From contig NZ_FOKK01000007.1 in the NCBI RefSeq assembly GCF_900112005.1, positions 210,831-274,830 of the forward strand: a DNA stretch of 64,000 nt, in the 5' to 3' direction. The stretch comes from Algoriphagus aquimarinus (GTDB taxonomy: Bacteria > Bacteroidota > Bacteroidia > Cytophagales > Cyclobacteriaceae). This document shows, piece by piece, positions 53,173 to 63,770 of this stretch. Made by a program: the position numbers and the translations under genes. The first letter of the stretch is position 1; every line of letters begins with the position of its first letter. Below the pieces are notes generated by a model. The model was not told where the DNA came from. It saw only the letters and a program-made list of their open reading frames with translations, and ran no database searches.

Positions 53173-54461
53173 TGATTACTAATCCGGAAATACAAAGCGT
53201 CAAACAGCGCTTCGGGATCATTGGCAATAGTCCACACCTGAATCATGCTATCCAAGTGGCTATGCAGGCAGCTCCTACTGACATGACTGTGCTGATCACA
53301 GGTGAAAGTGGTAGTGGAAAGGAAAGTTTCTCGAAGATTATTCATTCACTCAGTCTTCGCAAGCATGGCAAATTCATTGCAATCAACTGTGGTGCTATTC
53401 CAGAAGGAACGATTGATTCCGAACTTTTTGGTCATGAAAAAGGCTCTTTTACCGGAGCTCACGAAGCCAGAAAAGGCTATTTTGAAGTGACTGATGGCGG
53501 GTCCATCTTCCTTGATGAAATTGGCGAAATGCCTCTTGGTACTCAGGCCAGACTACTTCGCGTACTTGAAAATGGAGAATTCATCAAAGTTGGTTCTTCA
53601 AAAGTGCTTAAAACGAACGTCCGTGTAATCACGGCAACCAATGTCAAACTTCTCAATGCTGTAGAAAAAGGAAATTTCAGAGAAGACCTTTACTACAGAC
53701 TTAATACAGTGCCGATTTTTGTACCACCTCTGAGAGAGCGTGGAGAGGACATGGTTTTACTTTTCAGAAAATTCACATCCGACTTTGCTGAAAAATATCA
53801 CGTCCGCCCTATTTCCTTGGACGCGGAAGCTCAAGCAGCTTTGATGCGTTATTCTTTCCCCGGCAACATTCGTCAACTGAAAAATATTGCGGAGCAAATC
53901 TCCCTTTTGGAAAGTGAGCGGGATGTAGATGCCGCCACTTTGGCGAAGTACCTTCCTTCAGACAATTCCCGTCTGCCTATGACCCTTCCAAGTTTGGGCA
54001 AAAACAGTGATTCTTCAGATTTCTCCGAAAGAGATTTGTTGTACAAGGTGCTTTTTGATATGAAAAAAGACATGAATGAGTTGAAAAAACTTGTGCTGGA
54101 GACTTATCAAAATGGCGGGCTGAATCAAAACATCATACAGAAGCACCAAGGACTTTTTGAAGATTTGGATAGTGGATTTGGCACTAAAGAAAGTACGGAA
54201 TCCAATTCTAGCTACGTTCCTTTAGTGATTGATTCTAAAAAATCAAACTCCACTAACGACGAAGATTATGAAGATGACGCTATAGAGGATATTATTCATG
54301 AGGAAGATGACAACTCTCTTTCGCTGGAAAAGAAAGAAAAAGAAATGATTCTCAGAGCTTTGCGCAAGCATAATAATAAGAGAAAATATGCTGCAAGTGA
54401 TCTGGGAATATCAGAACGTACACTTTATAGAAAGATCAAACAATATGAAATCGACCAATAA
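53172..54461 (+). CDS. Sigma-54-dependent transcriptional activator
   Basis: 429 residues. An AAA+ domain runs from about 20 to 250 with Walker A GESGSGKESF, the sigma-54 contact loop GSFTGAHEARKGYFE, Walker B GGSIFLDEIGEMP and an arginine finger region NFREDLYYRLNTVPIF. A Fis-type helix-turn-helix ends the protein (KYAASDLGISERTLYRKIKQYEI). There is no receiver or other sensor domain at the N-terminus; a long acidic linker (EDYEDDAIEDIIHEEDD) separates AAA+ and HTH. Activity must be set by level or a partner. Start at 53172 overlaps miaB by one base; the end overlaps lptE by 17 bases. Confidence 0.94.
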   Translation: MITNPEIQSVKQRFGIIGNSPHLNHAIQVAMQAAPTDMTVLITGESGSGKESFSKIIHSLSLRKHGKFIAINCGAIPEGTIDSELFGHEKGSFTGAHEARKGYFEVTDGGSIFLDEIGEMPLGTQARLLRVLENGEFIKVGSSKVLKTNVRVITATNVKLLNAVEKGNFREDLYYRLNTVPIFVPPLRERGEDMVLLFRKFTSDFAEKYHVRPISLDAEAQAALMRYSFPGNIRQLKNIAEQISLLESERDVDAATLAKYLPSDNSRLPMTLPSLGKNSDSSDFSERDLLYKVLFDMKKDMNELKKLVLETYQNGGLNQNIIQKHQGLFEDLDSGFGTKESTESNSSYVPLVIDSKKSNSTNDEDYEDDAIEDIIHEEDDNSLSLEKKEKEMILRALRKHNNKRKYAASDLGISERTLYRKIKQYEIDQ

Positions 54462-54984
54462 GCTTACACTCTTTGCTCTGGGGTTGGTCTTTCTCCTTTT
54501 CCAAAGCTGCGCGGTAAAATATAGCTTCACAGGTACCAACATCAATTATGAAGAAGTGAAAACGTTCACCGTTGATAACTTCTTCAATGATTCCGGTGGA
54601 GGAACGGCGAATATTGAGCAGAAATTCACCGAAGCGCTGAAAGAATATTACCAAAGAAACACCCAATTAGAATTGGTACGGTCGAATGGTAATTTGCAAT
54701 TCATGGGAGCAATCACACGATACACCCTGACTCCTCAGGCGGCAGTTTCGAGTGGCGATCCAAATCTCCCTGATCGTGCGGGTAATATGCGCCTGACTAT
54801 TAGTGTGGAAGTGGAATACATCAACACAACTAATGAAGAAGAAAATTTAAAAAGAGCATTTTCCTTTTATCAGGATTATGACCCTAGGACTACGACCTTT
54901 TTGGATGTGGAAAGTGACTTAGTAGACGAAATATTCACCAGCATAATTCAGGATATCTTTACAGCAACCGTCGCTAACTGGTAA
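54445..54984 (+). CDS. lptE: LptE-family LPS-assembly lipoprotein
   Basis: 179 residues from ATG 54445. Lipoprotein signal LFALGLVFLLFQSCAVKYSF with lipobox QSC. The mature domain begins YSFTGTNINYEEVKTFTVDNFFN, the pattern of Bacteroidota LptE-like proteins, which pair with LptD to insert LPS at the outer membrane. The start overlaps the sigma-54 activator by 17 bases. The last 65 residues (from MRLTISVEVEYINT) have a diverged copy fused into the next gene. Confidence 0.87.
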   Translation: MKSTNKLTLFALGLVFLLFQSCAVKYSFTGTNINYEEVKTFTVDNFFNDSGGGTANIEQKFTEALKEYYQRNTQLELVRSNGNLQFMGAITRYTLTPQAAVSSGDPNLPDRAGNMRLTISVEVEYINTTNEEENLKRAFSFYQDYDPRTTTFLDVESDLVDEIFTSIIQDIFTATVANW

Positions 54985-55017
54985 TTTCCCTATATTCAAG
55001 CTAAAAGGAATATTCAC

Positions 55018-56415
55018 TTGAACTCAGCCCAATTTTTAGAAATACTCCATAAAGCCGATTCTTTAGATCACAGGGATATTCAGCAGCTACAGAAGGTGCA
55101 GGAAAATTTCCCCTATTTTCAAATCCCGTATATCCTCACAGCACGCTATGAATATCAACAAAATGTAACCGAAAACACCTACTCCCTAGCGTATGCAGCG
55201 ATCACAAGTCCAGACAGAATCTGGCTTAAAAGCCTGATAGAAAAGCAGAAAGAAAATAATGCTACGACTGAGGAGGATGTGATAGAGAAAAGGGAAAAAG
55301 AAGAGGAAAAAAAATTGGTAGACGAGACGAAGGAGCCAACAACTCTCTTCAGATCTATTAGCAAAAAGGAAGTCAAACTAGAATCGATCAAAGAGATCGA
55401 AGCAAAGCAGCATACTGAGAACCTAGCAGCAGGCAATACCGAGATTAAATATAATCTGAGTGCTGCCACCATGCGCATAACTATTGTTATTGATGTAGAA
55501 TATATTAACACTTCAAACGACGAGGAAACTCTAAAAAGACCCCTCACGTTTTTCAAAGATTACGATCCGAGAACTACCACCTTCTCCGCTATGGAAAAAG
55601 AGTTGGTAGATGAGATTTTCACTATCATTCAAGATATCTTCACAGCGCCAGTCGATAACTCGTATTTTACCTATATTCAAGCCAAAAGAAATATTCACGT
55701 GAACGCAGCCCAATTTTTAGAAATAATCCAAAAATCCGATCCTTTAGATCGCAGTGAGATCCTGCAGTTACAGAAGGTGCAGGAAAATTTCCCTTACTTC
55801 CAAATACCTCATATCCTTACAGCGCGCTATGAATTTCAAAAAGATAGCACCGTAAAAACTCCCGCTCTAGGATATGCGGCGATCACAAGTCCAGATAGAA
55901 TGTGGCTTAAAGTACTGATTGAGAAGGCAGAAGAAAAGACTACTCCAGCTAAAACCACTACTTCAGAAGTAGAGGTAAAAACGGAAGCCAAATCAGAACC
56001 TATACCAGAGACAATCCCTAAGGAGGAAGCAACCCCGGAAGTACCTGAGGTAGTGAAACCAAAACCTAGAAGAAGGAAACCTCCGAAAGATGACCTGATC
56101 GAAACGATCAAGCGAAAAGAAAAAAGGGTAATCGTGGGCGAAAAGAAGATCGAGCAGATAGACTTGATCAAGGCATTTAGTAAAAAAGATATTAAGCTGG
56201 CAACGATCAAAGAGATCGAAGCAAACCAGAACACAGAGAACCTTGCAGCGGCAAGTACTCAGATCAATGACAAATTGATGTCAGAGTCTTACGCGAAAAT
56301 TCTTGCCAAACAGGGTAAGAAGCAAATAGCTAAAGAAATTTATGAGAAGTTGGTATTGAAGTTTCCGGATAAAAGGACTTACTTTGCGGACTTGATCGAA
56401 AAACTGAAAGATTAA
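55018..56415 (+). CDS. Chimeric hypothetical protein produced by tandem duplication across the lptE junction
   Basis: 465 residues from TTG 55018. Residues 1-140 and 228 to about 420 are two copies of one N-terminal region (AQFLEILHKADSLDHRDIQQ versus AQFLEIIQKSDPLDRSEILQ; both VQENFPYFQIP). Between them, residues 152-215 copy the C-terminus of LptE (MRITIVIDVEYINTSNDEET, DYDPRTTTFSAMEKELVDEIF). The lptE stop TAA in the source is TAT in the copy, so the frame reads through. The second copy also carries about 45 extra residues, rich in Pro, Glu and Lys. The C-terminus (ILAKQGKKQIAKEIYEKLVLKFPDKRTYF) is TPR-like. A GTG at 55699-55701 corresponds to the ancestral start and may still be used. Confidence 0.75.
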   Translation: MNSAQFLEILHKADSLDHRDIQQLQKVQENFPYFQIPYILTARYEYQQNVTENTYSLAYAAITSPDRIWLKSLIEKQKENNATTEEDVIEKREKEEEKKLVDETKEPTTLFRSISKKEVKLESIKEIEAKQHTENLAAGNTEIKYNLSAATMRITIVIDVEYINTSNDEETLKRPLTFFKDYDPRTTTFSAMEKELVDEIFTIIQDIFTAPVDNSYFTYIQAKRNIHVNAAQFLEIIQKSDPLDRSEILQLQKVQENFPYFQIPHILTARYEFQKDSTVKTPALGYAAITSPDRMWLKVLIEKAEEKTTPAKTTTSEVEVKTEAKSEPIPETIPKEEATPEVPEVVKPKPRRRKPPKDDLIETIKRKEKRVIVGEKKIEQIDLIKAFSKKDIKLATIKEIEANQNTENLAAASTQINDKLMSESYAKILAKQGKKQIAKEIYEKLVLKFPDKRTYFADLIEKLKD

Positions 56416-56427
56416 CACCCATATTAT

Positions 56428-56793
56428 ATGTTTACTTTATTGATTACAATTATTCTAATTTTAGCGGTATTGCTAATCTTGGTTATCCTTGGACAGAATT
56501 CTAAAGGTGGAGCTGGTGCAGCATTTGGCGGTAGTGCTTCTCAAATCATGGGTGTTACCCGTACCGGAAATGTACTTGAAAAAGCTACTTGGGTATTGGC
56601 GATCTCTATTCTTGCATTATCGTTGGCATCTTCTGCTTTCTATACAGGAGCACAATCCAACCAATTTTCTTCTCCAAACATTGATAGCGCTAAGCAACAA
56701 GTGGTCGCTCCTACTTTTGGCGAAACTGAAAGCTTGCTTCCAGCAGCTACTGAAGAAACTCCAGTGGAGACTGATACTACTTCAGGAAACTAA
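56428..56793 (+). CDS. secG: Preprotein translocase subunit SecG
   Basis: 121 residues. Two membrane helices (TLLITIILILAVLLILVILGQ and TWVLAISILALSLASSAFY) flank the conserved GQNSKGGAGAAFGGSASQIMGVTRTGNVLEK. The C-terminal tail of about 40 residues is acidic and polar (ATEETPVETDTTSGN), longer than in many SecG. It is the small subunit of the SecYEG channel. It begins 12 bases after the preceding gene. Confidence 0.95.
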   Translation: MFTLLITIILILAVLLILVILGQNSKGGAGAAFGGSASQIMGVTRTGNVLEKATWVLAISILALSLASSAFYTGAQSNQFSSPNIDSAKQQVVAPTFGETESLLPAATEETPVETDTTSGN

Positions 56794-56817
56794 GAAGAAA
56801 ACTTCCTACGACTTTAT

Positions 56818-56847
56818 AAAGTCTGCTCCTAATCGGGCAGACTTTTT
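56818..56847 (+). terminator. Terminator after secG
   Basis: AAAGTCTGC (56818-56826) pairs with GCAGACTTT (56837-56845), loop of 10, followed by T residues. Confidence 0.9.
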
Positions 56848-56899
56848 CAGTTTATAGCTTCTGCAAACTTTTTGAAAGGAGGCAGAACCTTGAAATAGC

Positions 56900-57661
56900 C
56901 TAACTGGTCACAGATTTAAGGAGAAGGCGCTTACTGATAGGAATTAGCGTCTCTTCGATAGGAAATTCTAGCTGACTATGGATTCTCCAAGTAGCAGGGT
57001 TTGGCAGCTCCTTAATCTCTCGCACCAGGTCCATTTTTATCTTTTCAAGGGTATTGACCAAGCTTCGTTGAAATACTCCAACAAGCCACATACTAATACT
57101 CCGGAATTTTTCACCAGCAAAATGGAGCAAACTTGATTTGTAGCGAAAGGCATGAACCTCCTTCTTTTGCTCTCTAGAAAGCAAAATATACCCTTCCTGA
57201 TTGTAGATTGGAACGATACCCACCGGTTCAAATTCCAATTGATCCTCTACATAATCGTAAATAGTCCTACCTTCTTCAATTTGTGAAACCAGCTTTGGCA
57301 ATGCGAATTCAGTAATCAAAGAAAGTTCTTTCATCACCCCATCTTCGCTTACTTTAGACTGGTAATTCAGCTTGCCTTTTTCAAAGTCAATAGAATCTAA
57401 GGTTTTCGGAAAAAGTTTGTCCATTTCTGAGCTACCTGATTTCAATTCTTTCAAGTCATGGTAGTGGTCGATCAAATCTGAGAGCACAGGATAAAGCTTC
57501 ATTGCATTAAAATGCTTGTTCGTTTCCTGTAGGTAGGCCAACAACTGATACTTTTTATATTCAAAATCTATATGGCCTTCGGTAATCCAATTTTTAGGTA
57601 GAGTAGTCATATGGAATAGCTTTGAATATAAATTACGAATTTCTGACAATTCTGAAGCCAT
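56900..57661 (-). CDS. Conserved hypothetical protein
   Basis: 253 residues from ATG at 57659-57661 (GTG at 57704-57706 would add 15). No signal peptide or membrane helix. Features: TLPKNWITEGHIDFEYKKYQLLAYLQ, a central helical part with YHDLKELKSGSSEMDKLFPK, and a C-terminal IPISKRLLLKSV. Orthologues are commonly found in this position before groES in Bacteroidota; I know of no function. It is divergent from groES, with the sigma-54-like promoter in the gap. Confidence 0.75.
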   Translation of the reverse strand: MASELSEIRNLYSKLFHMTTLPKNWITEGHIDFEYKKYQLLAYLQETNKHFNAMKLYPVLSDLIDHYHDLKELKSGSSEMDKLFPKTLDSIDFEKGKLNYQSKVSEDGVMKELSLITEFALPKLVSQIEEGRTIYDYVEDQLEFEPVGIVPIYNQEGYILLSREQKKEVHAFRYKSSLLHFAGEKFRSISMWLVGVFQRSLVNTLEKIKMDLVREIKELPNPATWRIHSQLEFPIEETLIPISKRLLLKSVTS

Positions 57662-57764
57662 GAGAGCAAAAATGTCAGGTTCTCCTGCCAATAAAAACAG
57701 GCTCACCCCTTCATTTGACGATCAATAACAGCCGATTTGTCAGCCTTTAACCCAATTCTTTCCT

Positions 57765-57780
57765 TGGCACAGGAAGTGCT
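57765..57780 (+). promoter_or_regulatory. Sigma-54-type (-24/-12) promoter upstream of groESL
   Basis: TGGCACAGGAAGTGCT aligns with the sigma-54 consensus TGGCAC-N(8)-GC: the -24 hexamer is perfect, and the GC of the -12 element is at the required spacing. It differs at one -12 base (GTGC instead of TTGC). It lies 44 bases before the groES ATG. No CIRCE repeat is seen. Confidence 0.6.
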
Positions 57781-57824
57781 ATTAGGCAAGTACATTTTAA
57801 TCTAACCTTAAACGAATTTATACT

Positions 57825-58103
57825 ATGTCAAATGTGAACATCAAACCTCTTGCAGATAGAGTTTTGGTACAACCTGCTGCAGCTGAAGAGAAAACAGCTT
57901 CTGGACTTTATATCCCAGATACCGCTAAAGAAAAGCCACAGAAAGGTACTGTCGTGGCAGTAGGAAATGGTAAAAAAGATGAGCCTCTAACTGTAAAAGT
58001 TGGCGATACAGTATTGTACGGTAAATATTCAGGTACTGAATTGACTGTAGAAGGCAGTGACTATCTGATCATGAGAGAATCAGACATCTTTGCAATCCTT
58101 TAA
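57825..58103 (+). CDS. groES: Co-chaperonin GroES
   Basis: 92 residues. [28 protein letters not shown] opens the protein, the mobile loop contains [16 protein letters not shown], and [13 protein letters not shown] and [13 protein letters not shown] close it. It caps the GroEL cavity. The 39-base gap to groEL and shared promoter indicate one transcript. Confidence 0.98.
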   Translation: MSNVNIKPLADRVLVQPAAAEEKTASGLYIPDTAKEKPQKGTVVAVGNGKKDEPLTVKVGDTVLYGKYSGTELTVEGSDYLIMRESDIFAIL

Positions 58104-58124
58104 TTAATCATCCCTAATCGTTAA

Positions 58125-59771
<1,647 letters not shown>

Positions 59772-59793
59772 TCATCCCCCTTCTTTATAACCT

Positions 59794-59825
59794 AAAAGGA
59801 GATCCTATGGATCTCCTTTTTTTAC
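59794..59825 (+). terminator. Terminator of groESL
   Basis: AAAAGGAGATCC (59794-59805) pairs with GGATCTCCTTTT (59809-59820), 3-base loop, then T residues. Confidence 0.93.
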
Positions 59826-59942
59826 TTTACATTCCAAATTAATTCGCCTTAAAATAAAAAAGGTAGTTAATCATTTTTCTTGAATCGGTATTAATTGTAT
59901 TTTGGCTTTACCAAACGGTTTTTTTCTACCTTAATCATCTAA

Positions 59943-60332
59943 ATGACCCATTTTGACACAATTTTTCTAGTGGATGATGATCCCATTAACAACCTTATTA
60001 ACAAAAGGCTACTTGGGAAAATTGGCATTTCTGAGAATATCGTAGAATTTCTAGAGGGAGAAGAAGCGCTAGACAAACTCAATGATATTGAGGCGGATCA
60101 ATCTGTCCTTATTTTTTTAGACATCAATATGCCTGTCCTAAATGGCTGGGAATTTCTTGATAAATACTTAGAATTATATGGGCACAGGTTGGACAAAATA
60201 GTCATCCTTTCCAGCTCCATTGATTACCAGGACAGATTTAAAGCTCAAGGCTATGAAATTGTATCTGGTTTTCTAGAGAAGCCACTTACCCTTGGCAAAA
60301 TCGAAGAAATTAGAAATCAAGGGATATTATAA
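59943..60332 (+). CDS. Single-domain response regulator
   Basis: 129 residues, a receiver domain only. The acidic pocket is VDDDP, the phospho-acceptor Asp lies in LIFLDINMPVLNG, and the Lys in FLEKPLT. Such stand-alone receivers act in phosphorelays or by protein contacts. No kinase is adjacent. Confidence 0.92.
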   Translation: MTHFDTIFLVDDDPINNLINKRLLGKIGISENIVEFLEGEEALDKLNDIEADQSVLIFLDINMPVLNGWEFLDKYLELYGHRLDKIVILSSSIDYQDRFKAQGYEIVSGFLEKPLTLGKIEEIRNQGIL

Positions 60333-60350
60333 TTCCCCAGTTAAGGAATT

Positions 60351-61439
60351 TTACTTAACGAGTACGGGACCTAGCCTTTCCCACATTTCTCTGATCAGCA
60401 GAAAAGGCACCAGCGAGTTATCTCCTGCTCCACCCATTCTGACAATCACTAACCCTTCAGAAGGAATTACCATCAGGAACTGCCCATTTTTACCCATAGC
60501 CTGATACATATCAGCCGGAGCATTGGGAACCAGCATCCCAGGGTATATCGTTTGGGATTGTGGAAGCATATACGAGGACTTACCATTCAACCAGGTTAGA
60601 TATCCATAGCTGCGATTGACAACCTGCGATGACTGTGATAGCTTTTCAAAAAAATCACCAGACCAGATCTGTTCCCCATTCCAATTGCCATGAGCTTGCA
60701 GCAAAAGACCAAACCTGGCAAAAGACCTTGCATCACTGTAAAACACATTGTTTAAGCCTGTCTTCTGCCAAAAACCCTTCATCCCTACCTTACTACCCAG
60801 ATTATCCTCAAAGTATTTTTGAAAGCTCTTTCCGGAGGCATTCTGAACTACTTTCTCCAACAAAGTATAAGGCGCATTATGATACGCCCATCGTTCTCCT
60901 GGCTCCGCTATAAATGTTAATGAAGCCGGATTAGTATCATCCATATTGCTCACAGCATCATCCAAACCCGTAGTCATCGTGAGATGATGGATCAGATCAA
61001 TAGCACGTTCCTGCTTATTGGTCAAGGAAGACCAACCCTCTCCTAGGTATTTCTGAGTACGATCACTTGTCTTTAGCAACGATTGATTTTCAGCAATACC
61101 TACCAGTGTAGCTGTAAGCGTTTTTCCTGCACTTGCCCAATACCAATAAGAATTTTGATCCATCTTACCCAAGCCTGTCAATTTATCTCCCCAATACTCC
61201 TCCACCACAATTTTCCCGTCTTTCAAAATGATAAAAGCCCGAGTATCCTGGGTAGGCAGCCAAGCTAAAAATTCGGCAAATTTCACCCCGTCCCAACCTA
61301 GCTCACTGATAGCTTGTTTTTCCCAAACTACTGATTGATTTGGGGGAAAATAGAGATTAGATGCAGTAGGAGCAGGTTTTTGTGCTTCGGCACAGGAACA
61401 AATCAAAAAAGCCAGGTAGCACAGTACGATCAATCTCAT
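60351..61439 (-). CDS. Serine hydrolase of the class C beta-lactamase-like family, probable lipoprotein
   Basis: 362 residues from the ATG at 61437-61439, which begins a lipoprotein signal MRLIVLCYLAFLICSCAE; upstream in-frame starts would bury it. The S-x-x-K motif is WASAGKTL, the Tyr motif YHNAPYTLL, and the region EQIWSGDFFEKL is as in penicillin-binding-like esterases. Members hydrolyse beta-lactams, D-peptides or esters; which one is not evident. Confidence 0.85.
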   Translation of the reverse strand: MRLIVLCYLAFLICSCAEAQKPAPTASNLYFPPNQSVVWEKQAISELGWDGVKFAEFLAWLPTQDTRAFIILKDGKIVVEEYWGDKLTGLGKMDQNSYWYWASAGKTLTATLVGIAENQSLLKTSDRTQKYLGEGWSSLTNKQERAIDLIHHLTMTTGLDDAVSNMDDTNPASLTFIAEPGERWAYHNAPYTLLEKVVQNASGKSFQKYFEDNLGSKVGMKGFWQKTGLNNVFYSDARSFARFGLLLQAHGNWNGEQIWSGDFFEKLSQSSQVVNRSYGYLTWLNGKSSYMLPQSQTIYPGMLVPNAPADMYQAMGKNGQFLMVIPSEGLVIVRMGGAGDNSLVPFLLIREMWERLGPVLVK

Positions 61440-61743
61440 GTGTTTAAAATTTAGCGTGTGTGCCATTAAATTTGTGAAAAACTTCATATAAATAGAACTA
61501 CCGATTAGATAAAGGTCAAGGAGAATAGTTTAACTAGAAGCCAAAATAGTAAAGGTTTTTTGGGCTGACCCTTCCCAAAGTGAGCGGAATATAGACAATC
61601 CTATAGTAATGAAAGTCTTCTTCAATTTTCAATTGATTGCAGCCTTTATGAGTTGGGAAAGCAAATCCCTGCAAATGTCCTCCAGCTAAAAATACTTTTC
61701 TACTTGCTAAGAAATTATTATTTTGAAGGACAATTAGTTAATC
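61440..61743. other. Intergenic region, nothing recognised
   Basis: About 300 bases between the serine hydrolase and the small membrane protein. I see no gene, hairpin with T run or repeat shared with other parts of the window. Confidence 0.5.
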
Positions 61744-62004
61744 ATGACAGGAGGAGCCGGCTTCAGTGTTTCAGGAAATAAATCTTCTAAGGAGAATCGG
61801 AATCTGGGAAAAATACGCCCAAAACTCACGAGTTCAGATGGGGTTTCTCGAGAGAAAAACATGGAGAAAGCTGATCTCAAAAGTATAAATGACAGCATCC
61901 GGTTCAGAGCTAGCAGATACTCTTCCTCCTCCAGTAGTGGCTATTTCTTCGCCTTCATGGTGATACTAACCTTGGCCTGGGTTATCTGGACACTCTTTTT
62001 TTAG
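61744..62004 (+). CDS. Small protein with C-terminal membrane anchor
   Basis: 86 residues. A basic, polar N-terminal part (NKSSKENRNLGKIRPKLTSS, then INDSIRFRASRYSSSSSSGY) is followed by one C-terminal membrane helix, FFAFMVILTLAWVIWTLFF. Small tail-anchored proteins of this type occur in Bacteroidota. The frame could be fortuitous, but the layout of N-terminal basic region and clean terminal helix supports a real gene. Confidence 0.55.
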   Translation: MTGGAGFSVSGNKSSKENRNLGKIRPKLTSSDGVSREKNMEKADLKSINDSIRFRASRYSSSSSSGYFFAFMVILTLAWVIWTLFF

Positions 62005-62138
62005 AAAGTTCTAATACACACGCTTTTCTACCAACCAAGAGACAAAAGCATTACAAGTTTCGGTCAACATTAGCATTTAGGCCACTTCGGTCATCATTCT
62101 TCCGTCCAGCTGGCTAGCAAAGAATTTTAGGTAACTGG

Positions 62139-62158
62139 CATCCGATAGCTATCGGATG
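62139..62158. repeat. Perfect 20-bp palindrome
   Basis: CATCCGATAGCTATCGGATG is its own complement. It lies 17 bases after... the 3' side of the GNAT gene on the minus strand, with no T run directly after, and resembles the short palindromes at 29501 and 29646 in having a C-C-G-A-T-A arm. Confidence 0.6.
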
Positions 62159-62174
62159 GGGATAATCGCTAGTA

Positions 62175-62465
62175 CTAATTAAGTACATCTTGCAATTCTT
62201 CCTTTTTCTTGAACATCGCCTTAGCAAAAGGACACAATGGAATGACTTTGATCTCTTCCTTACGCACGTAGGCCACCAGTTCATCCAGCAACTTTCCGCC
62301 GATTCCCTGTCCTTTCAGGCTTTCATCGACTTCAGTGTGCTCAATGATCATCTTCTTTGGCCCGGCCATCACATAGACCATTTCTCCAAATCGCTTGGCT
62401 CCCTCTTCCAGAAAAAATGAACCCCTTTTTCCGTCAAACTCATGTTGGATTTTAATATCATTCAT
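62175..62465 (-). CDS. GNAT-like N-acetyltransferase (YidJ/Acetyltransf_CG type)
   Basis: 96 residues. The short GNAT fold has MIIEHTEVDESLKGQGIGGKLLDELVAYVRKE, with the acetyl-CoA loop GQGIGG, and EIKVIPLCPFAKAMFKK with the conserved C-P-F segment. Substrate unknown. It lies 5 bases after the VOC-family gene on the minus strand and is likely co-transcribed with it. Confidence 0.9.
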   Translation of the reverse strand: MNDIKIQHEFDGKRGSFFLEEGAKRFGEMVYVMAGPKKMIIEHTEVDESLKGQGIGGKLLDELVAYVRKEEIKVIPLCPFAKAMFKKKEELQDVLN

Positions 62466-62470
62466 GGTGC

Positions 62471-62890
62471 TTAGGTTTTAGTTTTGTTTTCGGCAATTTT
62501 ATCATAAACCTTATCAACCGGCTCCCAAAGTTCGATACTATGCCCATCTGGATCTAAAATATGTATAAACTTTCCGTAAGAGGTATCATCGATTTCATCC
62601 AGAATAGTCACTCCCTCTGCTTTTAATTCTTGCACCAGTTCCACCAGATTTTCCACACGGTAATTCACCATAAAATCCTTTTCCGAAGGCTTGAAATAGG
62701 TAGTATCGTCCTTCATAGGCGACCATTGGGTATACCCCTTTTTATTAGAATTCTCGGAATTCCGCCACTCGAAAGTAGCTCCATATGCATCGGTATTTAA
62801 CCCCAGATGCTTCTGATACCAATCCTTAGTCTTGCTAGGATCTTCTACTTTAAAAAATATCCCTCCTATTCCTGTGACACGCTTTTTCAT
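62471..62890 (-). CDS. VOC-family (glyoxalase-like) protein
   Basis: 139 residues with two beta-alpha-beta-beta-beta units: KVEDPSKTKDWYQKHLGL, then DEIDDTSYGKFIHILDPDGHSIELWEP. The final H-S-I-E-L-W-E-P is where glyoxalase-type metal ligands sit. Function may be glyoxalase, antibiotic resistance or another; substrate not evident. Confidence 0.88.
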   Translation of the reverse strand: MKKRVTGIGGIFFKVEDPSKTKDWYQKHLGLNTDAYGATFEWRNSENSNKKGYTQWSPMKDDTTYFKPSEKDFMVNYRVENLVELVQELKAEGVTILDEIDDTSYGKFIHILDPDGHSIELWEPVDKVYDKIAENKTKT

Positions 62891-62958
62891 CTGACTTGAA
62901 GTGGGTTAGTGAGCTATTAAGGTAAGAAAAAAATGAGACCTCTTATAGTCTAAGTAGA

Positions 62959-63744
62959 TTTTGAAAACGGATCAACTCCTTCTTGGTAAAAGACAACACA
63001 CAGATTCAAAAATCCCCCTTGCCCCCTTTGAAAAGGGGGAGTCGTGTCAGTTGAACTTCAACTATTTTCGCAAAGTGTTTACAGGCAATTACTAGATTAT
63101 AGACGACTATTTACTGAACTCAATCACACCATGACTGATCTCAATACATTTTGAATACGGATCAACTCTCTTATGTAAAGGTGATGAGTTGTTCACTCGG
63201 AAAGGTAGAAAATCCCCCTTGCCCCCTTTGAAAAGGGGGAGAAGTGTCAGTTGCACTTCAACTATCTTCTCAAAGTGTTTACTGGCAATTACTTGAATAT
63301 AGACGACTATTTACTGAACTCCGTCACACCTTGACTGATCCAGATACATTTTGAATACGGATCAACTCTCTTATGTAAAGCTGAAGAGTCGTTCACTCGG
63401 AAATAGACAAATCCCCCTTGCCCCCTTTGAAAAGGGGGAGTCGCGTCAGTTGAACTTCAACCATTTTCTCAAAGTGTTTACAGGCAATTACTAGATTATA
63501 GACGGCTATTTTCTGAACTCCGTCACAGCTTGACTGATACCAATACCTTTTGAAAACGGCTCAACTCCCCCTTTGAAAAGGGGGAGTCGCGTCAGTTGCA
63601 CTTCAACTATTTTCGCAAAGTGTTTACAGGCAATTACTAGATTATAGACGACTATTTACTGAACTCAATCACACCATAACTGATCTCAATACATTTTGAA
63701 TACGGATCAACTCCCCCTTTGTAAAGGGGGTAAGGGGGATTTAA
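62959..63744. repeat. Array of ~200-bp tandem repeats before a DUF559 gene
   Basis: Units start with TTTTGAATACGGATCAACTC-like sequence at about 62959, 63149, 63349, 63548 and 63694 (spacing about 190, 200, 199 and 146; the fifth is partial). Each unit has a G/C hairpin CCCCCTTT-GA-AAAGGGGG, then GTCAGTTGAACTTCAAC, GTGTTTACAGGCAATTAC and ATAGACGACTATTTACTGAACT. Unit 4 has lost part of the front. No gene is seen over the 880-base stretch from 62891 to 63770. Confidence 0.88.
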
Positions 63745-63770
63745 CTCCATATTTTTTTTAAATTAACTGT

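Noticed and set aside
57707..57824. CIRCE/HrcA operator before groES
   Set aside because: No TTAGCACTC-N9-GAGTGCTAA-like repeat is present; the only conserved-looking element is the sigma-54-type motif.
62959..63744. CRISPR array
   Set aside because: Units are about 200 bp, the whole unit repeats with no variable spacers, and no cas genes are near.
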